A stretch of 48,957 nt of DNA from JAUUSJ01 sp051880475 (GTDB lineage: Bacteria > Bacillota > Clostridia > Lachnospirales > Lachnospiraceae). A program made the position numbers and the translations under genes. The notes under the pieces are model-generated. The model was not told the DNA's origin and searched no databases. It was given only the letters and a program-made list of their open reading frames with translations. The stretch is taken from the NCBI GenBank assembly GCA_051880475.1, contig JBJEOA010000035.1:1-48957 (forward strand). Reading direction: 5' to 3'. Position 1 is the stretch's first letter, and every line of letters starts with the position of its first letter. This document shows, one piece after another, positions 40,406-48,703 of the stretch.

Positions 40406-40867
40406 TTGGAAACATATAAACATATCACAGTTGTAGATACGAACAATACTTGCCAGAGTTTTATGGTGGAAGTTGTACTCAACCAGTTGATAAGGCAAAG
40501 AGAAAACTGTAATATTACAGTTGTATCAAGAGGGTTAGTGGTTTTATTTCCAGAACCAGTCAGTGCAAAGGCTGCTGACCTTGTGAGAAGGCATGGATAT
40601 GCAATTAAAAATTTTCAATCTGAGCAGCTCACAAAGGAAGATATAGAGAGCAGTGATTTGATTTTAACAATTACAGATGGAGAGAAACAAAAATTATATA
40701 ATGATTTTGCCCCTCCGTATGGGAAACGAATTTATACAATAAAAGAATTCGCTGAGTCTCCAGAATGTATTATAGCAGATCCGTATGGAAAGGATCAGAT
40801 TATTTATGAGCACTGTTTTCTTGCATTAAGATATTTAGCAGAGAGAGTTTTTTACAAAATTATATAA
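40406..40867 (+). CDS. Low-molecular-weight protein phosphatase homologue with degenerate active site
   Basis: 153 residues with a TTG start behind AAGGAGG. The fold and length fit LMW phosphatases, and it occupies the place of the protein-arginine phosphatase YwlE next to Sua5 and rpiB. The P-loop, normally VCTGNTCRS, reads VDTNNTCQS: the nucleophilic Cys is Asp11, the invariant Gly is Asn13 and the phosphate-binding Arg is Gln17. The general-acid region is kept (IADPYGKD, Asp125). It is therefore very probably not a phosphatase; a binding or regulatory role is inferred. Spacing to both neighbours is short, so one transcript is likely. Confidence 0.85.
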   Translation: METYKHITVVDTNNTCQSFMVEVVLNQLIRQRENCNITVVSRGLVVLFPEPVSAKAADLVRRHGYAIKNFQSEQLTKEDIESSDLILTITDGEKQKLYNDFAPPYGKRIYTIKEFAESPECIIADPYGKDQIIYEHCFLALRYLAERVFYKII

Positions 40868-40903
40868 AAATAAACAAAAAGATAAAAAAGGAGAGAGAAA
40901 TTT

Positions 40904-41332
40904 ATGATAGCATTAGGTAGCGATCACGGCGGATTTGCGTTAAAGAAAGCAATTGCAAAACATTTAGAGGAGAGAGGACTTGAGTATAAGGATTATGGTT
41001 GTTACGATGAGTCTTCTTGCGATTATCCAGAATTTGGAAAAAAAGTAGCGAACGCTGTTGCAGACGGAGAATGTGAGAGAGGAATTCTCATCTGTGGCAC
41101 AGGAATTGGAATTTCTATTTCAGCAAATAAAGTAAAAGGAATTCGTGCAGCATTATGTGGAGATTGCTTTAGTGCAAAAGCTACAAGAGAGCATAATGAT
41201 GCTAATATCTTAGCTTTAGGTGCAAGAGTGACAGGAGAGGGATTAGCCCTTCAGATTGTGGATACATTTTTGGACACACCATTTTCAAATGATGAGAGAC
41301 ATATAAGAAGAATTAATAAGATTGAGGATTAA
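40904..41332 (+). CDS. rpiB: Ribose-5-phosphate isomerase B
   Basis: 142 residues of the RpiB/LacAB family: ALGSDHGGFALKKAI, the catalytic Cys region LICGTGIGISISANK, and REHNDANILALGARV. It interconverts ribose 5-phosphate and ribulose 5-phosphate. Preceded by AAGGAGAGAG. Length normal. LacA/LacB-type sugar isomerases are related, but the conserved place after the phosphatase homologue favours RpiB. Confidence 0.95.
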   Translation: MIALGSDHGGFALKKAIAKHLEERGLEYKDYGCYDESSCDYPEFGKKVANAVADGECERGILICGTGIGISISANKVKGIRAALCGDCFSAKATREHNDANILALGARVTGEGLALQIVDTFLDTPFSNDERHIRRINKIED

Positions 41333-41410
41333 TCGAATTGGTGTACTTATTATATAATGAATTATAATGAAAAATAATTTTTTTAATTTAAAGGAGAAGG
41401 AGATTAGGAT

Positions 41411-41689
41411 ATGAAGTGGAATAGAGAGGTAATACGAAATCTAGGTTTAATTTCTCAGCTTGGCATTAGTATGCTCACCCCTATTTTTATGATGACTTTT
41501 CTTGGAGTATGGATAGATAAGGTCTTTTCCACTCATTTTTTTCTTCTATTTGTTATTTTAGGAATTGGCGGAGGATTCCGCTCAGTCTATACTTTGACAA
41601 TGCACAGTACAAAGAAACAAAAACCAGACTGCGAGAAAGACATTGTGACGAAGACAGATGCAGGAGGAGAAGATGTTAGAAAAGATTAG
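41411..41689 (+). CDS. AtpZ/AtpI-like small membrane protein of the ATP synthase operon
   Basis: 92 residues with two membrane helices (about 13-34 and 40-62) and a short charged tail: LGISMLTPIFMMTFLGVWIDKVF and LGIGGGFRSVYTL match the AtpZ/AtpI family. These proteins help c-ring assembly or Mg/Ca transport and are often the first gene of atp operons. AAGGAGAAGGAG precedes the ATG. Its end overlaps the next gene by 17 bases. Confidence 0.87.
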   Translation: MKWNREVIRNLGLISQLGISMLTPIFMMTFLGVWIDKVFSTHFFLLFVILGIGGGFRSVYTLTMHSTKKQKPDCEKDIVTKTDAGGEDVRKD

Positions 41690-42083
41690 AACTTTAAATG
41701 AGACAGTTTTAGATCTCTTTATTGGAATTTTAATTTATTGTGTCATAGCAGAGATAATTGGACTGTTTTTTGTAAATGATAAGATTGTATATACAGTTGC
41801 TCTTTGGATTGGAGGAGTCTCGGCGGGAGGATGGGCTACAGATATGTATCTGTCACTAGATACAGCGTTAGATTTTCAAGAGTCTGAGGCAATTAAGTAT
41901 ATGAGGAAAAGAAGTTTTTTTAGAATTGTGGTTATATTATTAATCGGTATAGCAGGTATGCTGTATTCATGGACAGCATTTGTTGGAGTTTTGGTTGGAT
42001 TTTTTAGCTTAAAGCTCGCTGCTTACGCCCAACCGATTACAAATTTATATATAACAAAAAAAATAAAAAAAGAAAGAAGGTGA
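41673..42083 (+). CDS. ATP synthase subunit I-like membrane protein
   Basis: 136 residues with four predicted membrane helices in two hairpins (about 15-60 and 84-120) and a basic tail (ITKKIKKERR). By size and place between the AtpZ-like gene and atpB it is AtpI, the c-ring assembly chaperone; sequence conservation in this family is weak. ATG 41673 (MLEKIRTLNE) follows AGGAGGAGAAG, whereas an earlier in-frame start at 41658 precedes that site. Confidence 0.75.
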   Translation: MLEKIRTLNETVLDLFIGILIYCVIAEIIGLFFVNDKIVYTVALWIGGVSAGGWATDMYLSLDTALDFQESEAIKYMRKRSFFRIVVILLIGIAGMLYSWTAFVGVLVGFFSLKLAAYAQPITNLYITKKIKKERR

Positions 42084-42087
42084 ATAT

Positions 42088-42831
42088 ATGGGATATGGAT
42101 TGGCAGGTATAGCAGGTAGAAGTTTTTTGTTATCTTCTAATGACGAAGTAGATTTTATGATTCATGCATATAAGAATCTCACTATTTTTGGTCAAGAGGT
42201 ATCTATTAACACAACGCATGTTACGACTGTAATCGTGTGTTTAACGCTGGTTATTCTTGCCTTAATCGCTAGAAGAAGTATTATGAATGGTGACCCAGAT
42301 AAGCCTACTGGTATACAAAATATAGTAGAAATGTTTGTAGAATTTCTTGATGGAATGGTAAACAATAGCATGGGACAGCATGCTCCAAAATATGCAAACT
42401 ATATTTTAACAATTATGTCATTTATTTTTCTGTCAAATATTTCGGGTTTATTTGGTTTAAGACCACCGACGGCAGATTATGGTACAACATTTGGTTTAGC
42501 ACTTATCACATTTATTTTGATACAGTATGCGGCAATCAAGACAAGTAAATTTGCTGCATTTACAGATTTATTTAAACCAATACCATTATTATTTCCTATA
42601 AATTTGATAGGTGAATTTGCCACACCGCTGTCACTTTCCCTGCGTCTATTTGGTAATGTCATGGCAGGTACGATTATGCTTGCTCTTTGGTATGGATTAT
42701 TACCTTGGTTTGCAAAGTTAGGACTTCCCGTTTTCTTACATGCTTATTTTGACTTATTTTCAGGCGCAATCCAGACATACGTATTTAGTATGCTGACAAT
42801 GGTATTTATTACAGATAAGTTGAATGCTTAA
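42088..42831 (+). CDS. atpB: ATP synthase subunit a
   Basis: 247 residues, integral membrane. Helices carry the ion half-channels. LSLSLRLFGNVMAGTIML contains the essential Arg that faces the c-ring carboxylate. IGEFATPLSLS and SGAIQTYVFSMLTMVFI are also typical. It starts 4 bases after the AtpI-like gene with AAGAAGG upstream. Confidence 0.96.
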   Translation: MGYGLAGIAGRSFLLSSNDEVDFMIHAYKNLTIFGQEVSINTTHVTTVIVCLTLVILALIARRSIMNGDPDKPTGIQNIVEMFVEFLDGMVNNSMGQHAPKYANYILTIMSFIFLSNISGLFGLRPPTADYGTTFGLALITFILIQYAAIKTSKFAAFTDLFKPIPLLFPINLIGEFATPLSLSLRLFGNVMAGTIMLALWYGLLPWFAKLGLPVFLHAYFDLFSGAIQTYVFSMLTMVFITDKLNA

Positions 42832-42914
42832 AAAATGATGATTATGAATGGATTCGAGATAATAAAAGAATTATATTATGGTTATTTTGAATTTAAAAAA
42901 AGGAGGATTATATC

Positions 42915-43184
42915 ATGGTAAATATAACAAATGAAGCTTTAATCGCAGCTTGTTCCGCAATTGGTGCTGGTCTTGCAATGATCGCAGGTATTGGACCTGG
43001 TATTGGTCAGGGTTATGCAGCTGGTCAGGGTGCCGCAGCAGTAGGTCGTAATCCAGGAGCAAAGGGTGATATCACTTCTACAATGCTTTTAGGTCAGGCC
43101 GTAGCAGAGACAACAGGTCTTTACGGTTTGGTTATCGCTCTTATTTTATTATACGCTAACCCATTATTTGGAAAAGTGAAATAA
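42915..43184 (+). CDS. atpE: ATP synthase subunit c, predicted sodium-binding
   Basis: 89 residues, a two-helix hairpin with the RNPGAKGD polar loop. Gln32, Val63, Glu65, Thr66, Thr67 and Tyr70 (GIGQGYAAG and AVAETTGLYG) occupy the positions that coordinate Na+ in the Ilyobacter tartaricus c-ring (Gln32, Val63, Glu65, Ser66, Tyr70), with Thr for Ser at 66. It is therefore predicted to carry Na+ rather than H+. The AAAGGAGG site is very strong, fitting the high copy number of c. Confidence 0.96.
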   Translation: MVNITNEALIAACSAIGAGLAMIAGIGPGIGQGYAAGQGAAAVGRNPGAKGDITSTMLLGQAVAETTGLYGLVIALILLYANPLFGKVK

Positions 43185-43224
43185 GTTGGCAGTTTAATAA
43201 TATAAGACGAAAGGAGGCGTAATA

Positions 43225-43758
43225 GTGATATTAGCAGCAGACGCTGGAAGAATCTTTGGTTTGGATGCCCAGTTCGTATTTCAGTTTGCCTTTTCTGCGC
43301 TCTCTATCTTTTTACTCTTTTTAGCACTGTCTTATATCTTATTTGATCCAGTGAGGAAAATCTTAAAGGATCGTGAACAAAGAATCGCAAATTTAAAAGA
43401 TATAACAGAGAAAGATCAGGCGCAGGCAAATAAGTATAAAGAAGAATATGAAGCAAAATTAAAAAATATAGAAAAAGAGGCAGAAGCAATTTTAAGTGAT
43501 GCTCGCAAAAAAGCGATGAAAAAAGAGAGCGAGATTATCGAAAATGCAAAAGCTGAGGCAGCTAGAATTATCGAATATGCTAATAGAGAGGCCGAACTTG
43601 AGAAGAAGAAAGTAAAAGAAGAAGTAAAACAAGAAGTCATCGATGTCGCAACTATGATGGCAGGCAAGATTATAGCTAAATCGATTGACAATAGTAAGCA
43701 AGATGCTTTAATTCAGGAAACATTAGAAGAAATGGGTGATAAAACATGGCTAAGCTAG
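43225..43758 (+). CDS. atpF: ATP synthase subunit b
   Basis: 177 residues with a GTG start behind AAAGGAGG. One N-terminal membrane helix (about 15-38) is followed by a long charged coiled coil (about 45-150) forming the peripheral stalk. The last four codons overlap the start of atpH. Single b gene, so a b2 homodimer is expected. Confidence 0.94.
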   Translation: MILAADAGRIFGLDAQFVFQFAFSALSIFLLFLALSYILFDPVRKILKDREQRIANLKDITEKDQAQANKYKEEYEAKLKNIEKEAEAILSDARKKAMKKESEIIENAKAEAARIIEYANREAELEKKKVKEEVKQEVIDVATMMAGKIIAKSIDNSKQDALIQETLEEMGDKTWLS

Positions 43759-44291
43759 CGAGTACTACGTATGGTGACGCATTGTTTGAATTGGCTTTAG
43801 AAGAAAAGAAGCTTAATGCATTTTTGAAAGAAGCGAAGGATATGAGAGATATTTTATCAGCCAATGAAGATCTCTTAAAGTTATTGAATCATCCAAAGAT
43901 TGTGAGAGAAGAGAAAATCCAAATTATGGAAAATATTTTTAAGGGCAAATGCTCTGACGAGATGATGGGCTTTTTAGACATTGTTGTCAAGAAAGGACGT
44001 TATAATGAGCTATTGCCTATGCTTGAGCATTTTATTGCCAGAGCGAAAAAAGAAAAGGGAATCGGCGTTGTCTATGTAACTTCTGCGATAAATTTAACTG
44101 CAATTCATAAACAGGCGATTACAGAAAAATTACTATCTCTTACTTCTTACAAAAAATTTGAATTTCACTACGAGGTGCGTCCTGAAATTATTGGTGGATT
44201 GATTATTCGTGTGGACGATAGAGTTGTGGATAGCAGCATTAAGACAAGGCTTGCTAACATGAATCGTTCGTTGTCAAAGATACAGTTATAA
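43746..44291 (+). CDS. atpH: ATP synthase subunit delta
   Basis: 181 residues of the OSCP/delta family. The N-terminal helical bundle (STTYGDALFELALEEKKLNAFLKEA) is followed by the C-terminal part with YVTSAINLTAIHK and the signature PEIIGGLIIRVDDRVVDSSIKTRL. It links the b stalk to the alpha3-beta3 head. Overlaps atpF. Confidence 0.95.
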   Translation: MAKLASTTYGDALFELALEEKKLNAFLKEAKDMRDILSANEDLLKLLNHPKIVREEKIQIMENIFKGKCSDEMMGFLDIVVKKGRYNELLPMLEHFIARAKKEKGIGVVYVTSAINLTAIHKQAITEKLLSLTSYKKFEFHYEVRPEIIGGLIIRVDDRVVDSSIKTRLANMNRSLSKIQL

Positions 44292-44317
44292 GAGAGGAAA
44301 GAAGGTGTAAAGGTTCC

Positions 44318-45826
44318 ATGAATTTAAGACCAGAAGAAATTAGTTCTGTTATTAAACAACAGATTAAAAATTATACAGAAAAACTAGAGACTTCTGATGT
44401 CGGAACAGTTATCCAGGTAGCCGATGGTATTGCCCGTGTTCATGGTTTGGAAAATGCGATGGCGGGAGAACTATTAGAGTTTCCTGGCGAAGTATACGGC
44501 ATGGTCCTAAACTTAGAGGAGGACAATGTTGGTGCCGTACTTCTCGGTGATCATAGAAATATTAACGAGGGAGATACTGTAAAGACGACAGGAAGAATCG
44601 TGGAGACTCCAGTTGGAGATGCGTTAAGTGGACGTGTTGTTAACGCACTTGGTCAGCCTATCGATGAGAAAGGTCCAATTGAGACGACAAAGACAAGACC
44701 AATTGAGAGAGTTGCTCCAGGTGTAATTACTCGTAAGTCTGTAGATACTCCTTTACAGACAGGTATTAAGGCGATTGACGCTATGGTACCAATCGGAAGA
44801 GGTCAGCGTGAGTTAATTATCGGTGACCGTCAGACAGGTAAGACAGCGATTGCCGTTGATACAATCATTAACCAGAAAGGTCAAAATGTACATTGTATTT
44901 ATGTCGCAATCGGACAAAAGGCATCTACGGTTGCCTCTATTGTAAAGACATTAGAGGAATATGACGCGATGTCTTATACAACAGTCGTGGCATCTACGGC
45001 AAGTGAGCTCGCTCCACTTCAGTATATTGCCCCTTATACAGGATGTGCAATCGGTGAAGAGTGGATGGAAAATGGGGAAGATGTACTTGTTATTTATGAT
45101 GATTTAAGTAAACATGCTACTGCATACCGTACACTGTCCTTATTGCTTCGTAGACCACCAGGACGTGAAGCTTATCCAGGAGATGTATTCTACTTACATT
45201 CCAGATTATTAGAGCGTGCAGCCCGTCTCTCTGATGAATTAGGCGGAGGTTCTTTGACTGCCCTTCCTATTATCGAGACACAGGCTGGTGACGTATCTGC
45301 ATATATTCCTACAAATGTTATCTCTATCACAGATGGACAGATTTACCTTGAGACAGAGATGTTTAACGCTGGTTTCCGTCCAGCTATCAACGCTGGTCTT
45401 TCTGTATCTCGTGTAGGAGGTTCTGCTCAGATTAAGGCGATGAAGAAGATTGCCGGACCAATTCGTACAGAGCTTGCTCAGTACCGTGAACTTGCTTCTT
45501 TCGCACAGTTTGGTTCTGACCTTGATGATGATACAAAAGAGCGTTTGGCACAGGGTGAGCGTATTAAACAGATATTAAAACAAGGTCAATATACTCCTAT
45601 GCCAGTTGAAAAACAGGTAGTTTCAATCTATGCGTTGACGAAGAAATATTTATTGGATATCGCTGTAGATAAGGTAATGGAGTTTGAATCAGGTCTCCTT
45701 GAGTATATTGATACAAAATATCCAGAAATTTACACAAATATTCGCGAAACAAAACAGATGGACGAAGCGACAGAGGAGCTTTTGAAGAAAGCGATTGAAC
45801 AATTTAAAAATGAGTTCAATAAGTAG
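44318..45826 (+). CDS. atpA: ATP synthase subunit alpha
   Basis: 502 residues, full length. The P-loop GDRQTGKTAIA, RELIIGDRQ and the alpha signature PAINAGLSVSRVGGSAQ are present. Non-catalytic nucleotide-binding subunit of F1 that supplies the arginine finger (VSRVGG). AAGAAGGTG precedes the ATG. Confidence 0.98.
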   Translation: MNLRPEEISSVIKQQIKNYTEKLETSDVGTVIQVADGIARVHGLENAMAGELLEFPGEVYGMVLNLEEDNVGAVLLGDHRNINEGDTVKTTGRIVETPVGDALSGRVVNALGQPIDEKGPIETTKTRPIERVAPGVITRKSVDTPLQTGIKAIDAMVPIGRGQRELIIGDRQTGKTAIAVDTIINQKGQNVHCIYVAIGQKASTVASIVKTLEEYDAMSYTTVVASTASELAPLQYIAPYTGCAIGEEWMENGEDVLVIYDDLSKHATAYRTLSLLLRRPPGREAYPGDVFYLHSRLLERAARLSDELGGGSLTALPIIETQAGDVSAYIPTNVISITDGQIYLETEMFNAGFRPAINAGLSVSRVGGSAQIKAMKKIAGPIRTELAQYRELASFAQFGSDLDDDTKERLAQGERIKQILKQGQYTPMPVEKQVVSIYALTKKYLLDIAVDKVMEFESGLLEYIDTKYPEIYTNIRETKQMDEATEELLKKAIEQFKNEFNK

Positions 45827-45841
45827 AAGAGGTGACGTATT

Positions 45842-46714
45842 ATGGCATCTATGAGAGATATAAAACGACGCCGAGAAAGTATTCAAAGTACGCAGCAGAT
45901 TACAAAAGCCATGAAGCTTGTTTCCACTGTTAAGTTGCAGAGGGCAAAGTCGAGAGCCGAAAATTCGAAACCATACTTCGATAAAATGTATGAGACGGTA
46001 ACTTCTATTTTGGCGAAATCAGGTTCTATTAATCACCCTTATTTGACAAAAAATGATTCTGCAAAGAAGGCTGTTATTTTAGTTACTGCAAATAGAGGTC
46101 TTGCAGGCGGATATAATAGTAATGTCATTAAAATGGTGACAGGTGCCAATTTTGACAAAGAAGATGTGGAAATCTACGGCGTTGGAAGTAAGGGCGTTGA
46201 TTTCTTAGGGGCAAGAGGATATCATATTGCTGCGGATTGCCGTGATATGATTGATAATCCTACCTTTGAGGACGCAAAGGCTCTTGGTCAGAAGGTACTT
46301 GAGTCCTATCGAAACGGCGAAGTTGGAGAGATTTATTTAGCTTATACAAAATTTAAGAATACAGTGGTTCATATTCCTCAGCTTGTAAAGCTTCTTCCAG
46401 TTGAGATTGACGAGGCGGATATAAAGGAAGCTTCTTCACAGGAGAAGAAAGCAGATGCATTGATGAACTATGAACCAGAGCCAGAAGAGGCGCTTGAGAT
46501 GATTATTCCAAACTATATTAATAGTTTGATTTATGGTGCGTTTGTGGAGGCAGTAGCCAGCGAAAACGGTGCTAGAATGCAGGCGATGGATGCTGCTACA
46601 AGCAATGCAGATGAGATGATCAGCACTCTTTCCTTGGCTTATAATAGAGCTCGTCAGGGAGCGATTACACAAGAGTTAACCGAAATCATATCTGGTGCAG
46701 AAGCACTGAATTAG
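45842..46714 (+). CDS. atpG: ATP synthase subunit gamma
   Basis: 290 residues. The N-terminal helix MRDIKRRRESIQSTQQITKAM and the C-terminal helix with SENGARMQAMDAATSNADEMI form the central rotor coiled coil. ATSNADEMI with NRARQGAITQELTEIISGA is the family signature. The initiator ATG lies 15 bases after the atpA stop. Confidence 0.97.
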   Translation: MASMRDIKRRRESIQSTQQITKAMKLVSTVKLQRAKSRAENSKPYFDKMYETVTSILAKSGSINHPYLTKNDSAKKAVILVTANRGLAGGYNSNVIKMVTGANFDKEDVEIYGVGSKGVDFLGARGYHIAADCRDMIDNPTFEDAKALGQKVLESYRNGEVGEIYLAYTKFKNTVVHIPQLVKLLPVEIDEADIKEASSQEKKADALMNYEPEPEEALEMIIPNYINSLIYGAFVEAVASENGARMQAMDAATSNADEMISTLSLAYNRARQGAITQELTEIISGAEALN

Positions 46715-46727
46715 AAGGAGTGAAACA

Positions 46728-48119
46728 ATGACAAAGAATAGTAAAGGTAAAATCACTCAGATTATCGGTGCTGTGCTTGATATTAAGTTTAGCGGGGGCA
46801 AGCTTCCCGAAATAAATGATGCTATTCGTATTAAAAAACAAGATGGAACAGATCTTGTTGTAGAAGTAGCACAGCACTTAGGTGATGATGTAGTAAAATG
46901 TATCGCAATGGGCAGTACAGACGGATTAGTTCGTGGTATGGAGGCTGTTGCGACAGGTGGTCCTATCTCCGTTCCAGTTGGAGAGGCTACGCTTGGACGT
47001 ATTTTCAATGTACTTGGAGAGCCAATTGATAATAAACCAGCACCAGAAGGTGTTGAGTATAAATCTATCCACAGAAAAGCTCCTACATTTGCAGAACAAT
47101 CCACAGAGACAGAGGTATTAGAGACTGGTATTAAAGTCGTTGACCTTCTCTGTCCTTATCAAAAGGGTGGTAAAATCGGTCTATTTGGTGGTGCTGGTGT
47201 AGGAAAGACAGTATTAATTCAGGAGTTAATTCGTAATATTGCTACAGAGCACGGTGGATATTCTGTATTTACGGGTGTTGGTGAGAGAACTCGTGAAGGA
47301 AATGACTTATATTATGAGATGACAGATTCCGGTGTTATCGAAAAGACAGCGATGGTGTTTGGACAGATGAATGAACCTCCTGGAGCTCGTATGCGTGTAG
47401 GTCTTACAGGTCTTACAATCGCTGAGAACTTCCGTGATGAGGGTGGTAAGGATGTCCTTTTATTCATTGATAATATTTTCCGATTCACACAGGCAGGTTC
47501 TGAGGTTTCCGCACTTCTTGGACGTGTTCCAAGTGCCGTAGGTTATCAGCCAACACTTCAGACGGAGATGGGTGCTCTTCAGGAGCGTATTACCTCTACG
47601 AAGAATGGTTCTATCACATCTGTACAGGCTGTATATGTGCCAGCCGACGACTTGACTGACCCAGCTCCAGCTACAACATTTGCTCATTTGGACGCTACAA
47701 CGGTATTATCCCGTGCTATTGTAGAGCAAGGTATTTATCCAGCGGTAGACCCACTGGAGTCCACATCTAGAATTCTTGACCCACGTATCGTAGGTGAGGA
47801 GCATTATAGAGTGGCCAGAGGTGTGCAAGAGACACTTCAAAAATATAAAGAGTTACAAGATATTATTGCGATTCTCGGTATGGATGAGTTATCGGAGGAG
47901 GATAAAGTTATCGTATCTAGAGCTCGTAAGATTCAAAGATTCTTATCTCAGCCTTTCTTCGTTGCAGAGCAGTTTACAGGTACTGTCGGTAAGTATGTTC
48001 CGCTTAATGAGACGATTCAGGGCTTTGCTGAGATTTTGGAAGGAAAGCATGATAATATTCCAGAAGGTTTATTCTTGAATGCTGGAAATATCGATGATGT
48101 ACTTGCAAGAGTAAAGTAA
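46728..48119 (+). CDS. atpD: ATP synthase subunit beta
   Basis: 463 residues. Catalytic F1 subunit: P-loop GGAGVGKTVLIQEL, the catalytic Glu in GVGERTREGND, Walker B DVLLFIDNIFRFTQAGSEVSALLG and the signature PAVDPLESTSR. It begins with a short charged extension (MTKNSKGKITQI). AAGGAG precedes the ATG. Confidence 0.98.
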   Translation: MTKNSKGKITQIIGAVLDIKFSGGKLPEINDAIRIKKQDGTDLVVEVAQHLGDDVVKCIAMGSTDGLVRGMEAVATGGPISVPVGEATLGRIFNVLGEPIDNKPAPEGVEYKSIHRKAPTFAEQSTETEVLETGIKVVDLLCPYQKGGKIGLFGGAGVGKTVLIQELIRNIATEHGGYSVFTGVGERTREGNDLYYEMTDSGVIEKTAMVFGQMNEPPGARMRVGLTGLTIAENFRDEGGKDVLLFIDNIFRFTQAGSEVSALLGRVPSAVGYQPTLQTEMGALQERITSTKNGSITSVQAVYVPADDLTDPAPATTFAHLDATTVLSRAIVEQGIYPAVDPLESTSRILDPRIVGEEHYRVARGVQETLQKYKELQDIIAILGMDELSEEDKVIVSRARKIQRFLSQPFFVAEQFTGTVGKYVPLNETIQGFAEILEGKHDNIPEGLFLNAGNIDDVLARVK

Positions 48120-48131
48120 GTAGGTGATAAG

Positions 48132-48539
48132 ATGGCAGATAAACAGTTTCACTTAGAGATTATTACGCCAGACCGCAAATTTTTTGATGAGGATGCGACG
48201 ATGGTGGAATTAAACACAGTAGAAGGCGAAATCGGTGTTTATGCGAATCATATTCCGATGACTGAGATTATCGCTCCTGGTACGTTAAAAATCGAGCAGG
48301 GAAGTGAAAAGAGAGAGGCTTCTCTTATGTCAGGCTTTATGGAGATTACTCAAGATAAAGTGACAATTTTAGCTGAGGTTGCTGAGTGGCCAGAAGAAAT
48401 CGATGTGGAGAGAGCGAAGAGAGCAAAGGAGCGTGCGCAGCAGAGATTAAATGGAGGCGGTGGCCAAGATATTAATATGCTTCGTGCTGAGATGGCGCTT
48501 AAGAGAGCGTTGATTCGACTTTCTGTCGCTGGGAAATAA
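48132..48539 (+). CDS. atpC: ATP synthase subunit epsilon
   Basis: 135 residues. The N-terminal beta sandwich (FHLEIITPDRKFFDEDATMVELNTVEGEIGVYANHIPM) is followed by the C-terminal helical hairpin (EEIDVERAKRAKERAQQRL). It is part of the rotor and can inhibit ATP hydrolysis. Last gene of the operon, followed by a strong terminator. Confidence 0.96.
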   Translation: MADKQFHLEIITPDRKFFDEDATMVELNTVEGEIGVYANHIPMTEIIAPGTLKIEQGSEKREASLMSGFMEITQDKVTILAEVAEWPEEIDVERAKRAKERAQQRLNGGGGQDINMLRAEMALKRALIRLSVAGK

Positions 48540-48597
48540 TTAAAATAAACGAATATATTAAACGAATATACTGATATGTCTGCTTTTGCAGACAGTC

Positions 48598-48647
48598 AAA
48601 AAAAGGTTATTGCAAGGCGTGGAATTTAACCTGCAGTAACCTTTTTT
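48598..48647. terminator. Terminator of the atp operon
   Basis: aaaaaaggttattgcaagg (from 48598) and cctgcagtaaccttttt (48630-48646) form a long stem with an A run and a T run on either side, so it also serves the convergent gene. A smaller hairpin gtctgc/gcagac lies just before it. Confidence 0.9.
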
Positions 48648-48703
48648 ATTATGTTTTAAACTTGACTTAGGAAAGAAATGAAAGAGATCAGGATTTTATT
48701 GAC

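Noticed and set aside
41333..41410. Promoter of the atp operon
   Set aside because: Two TATAAT-like sequences are present but neither has a -35 at acceptable spacing, so no single site can be supported.
46757..47104. A 115-codon open frame antisense to atpD
   Set aside because: Mirror of the highly conserved atpD coding sequence, Ser/Thr-rich and without family similarity.
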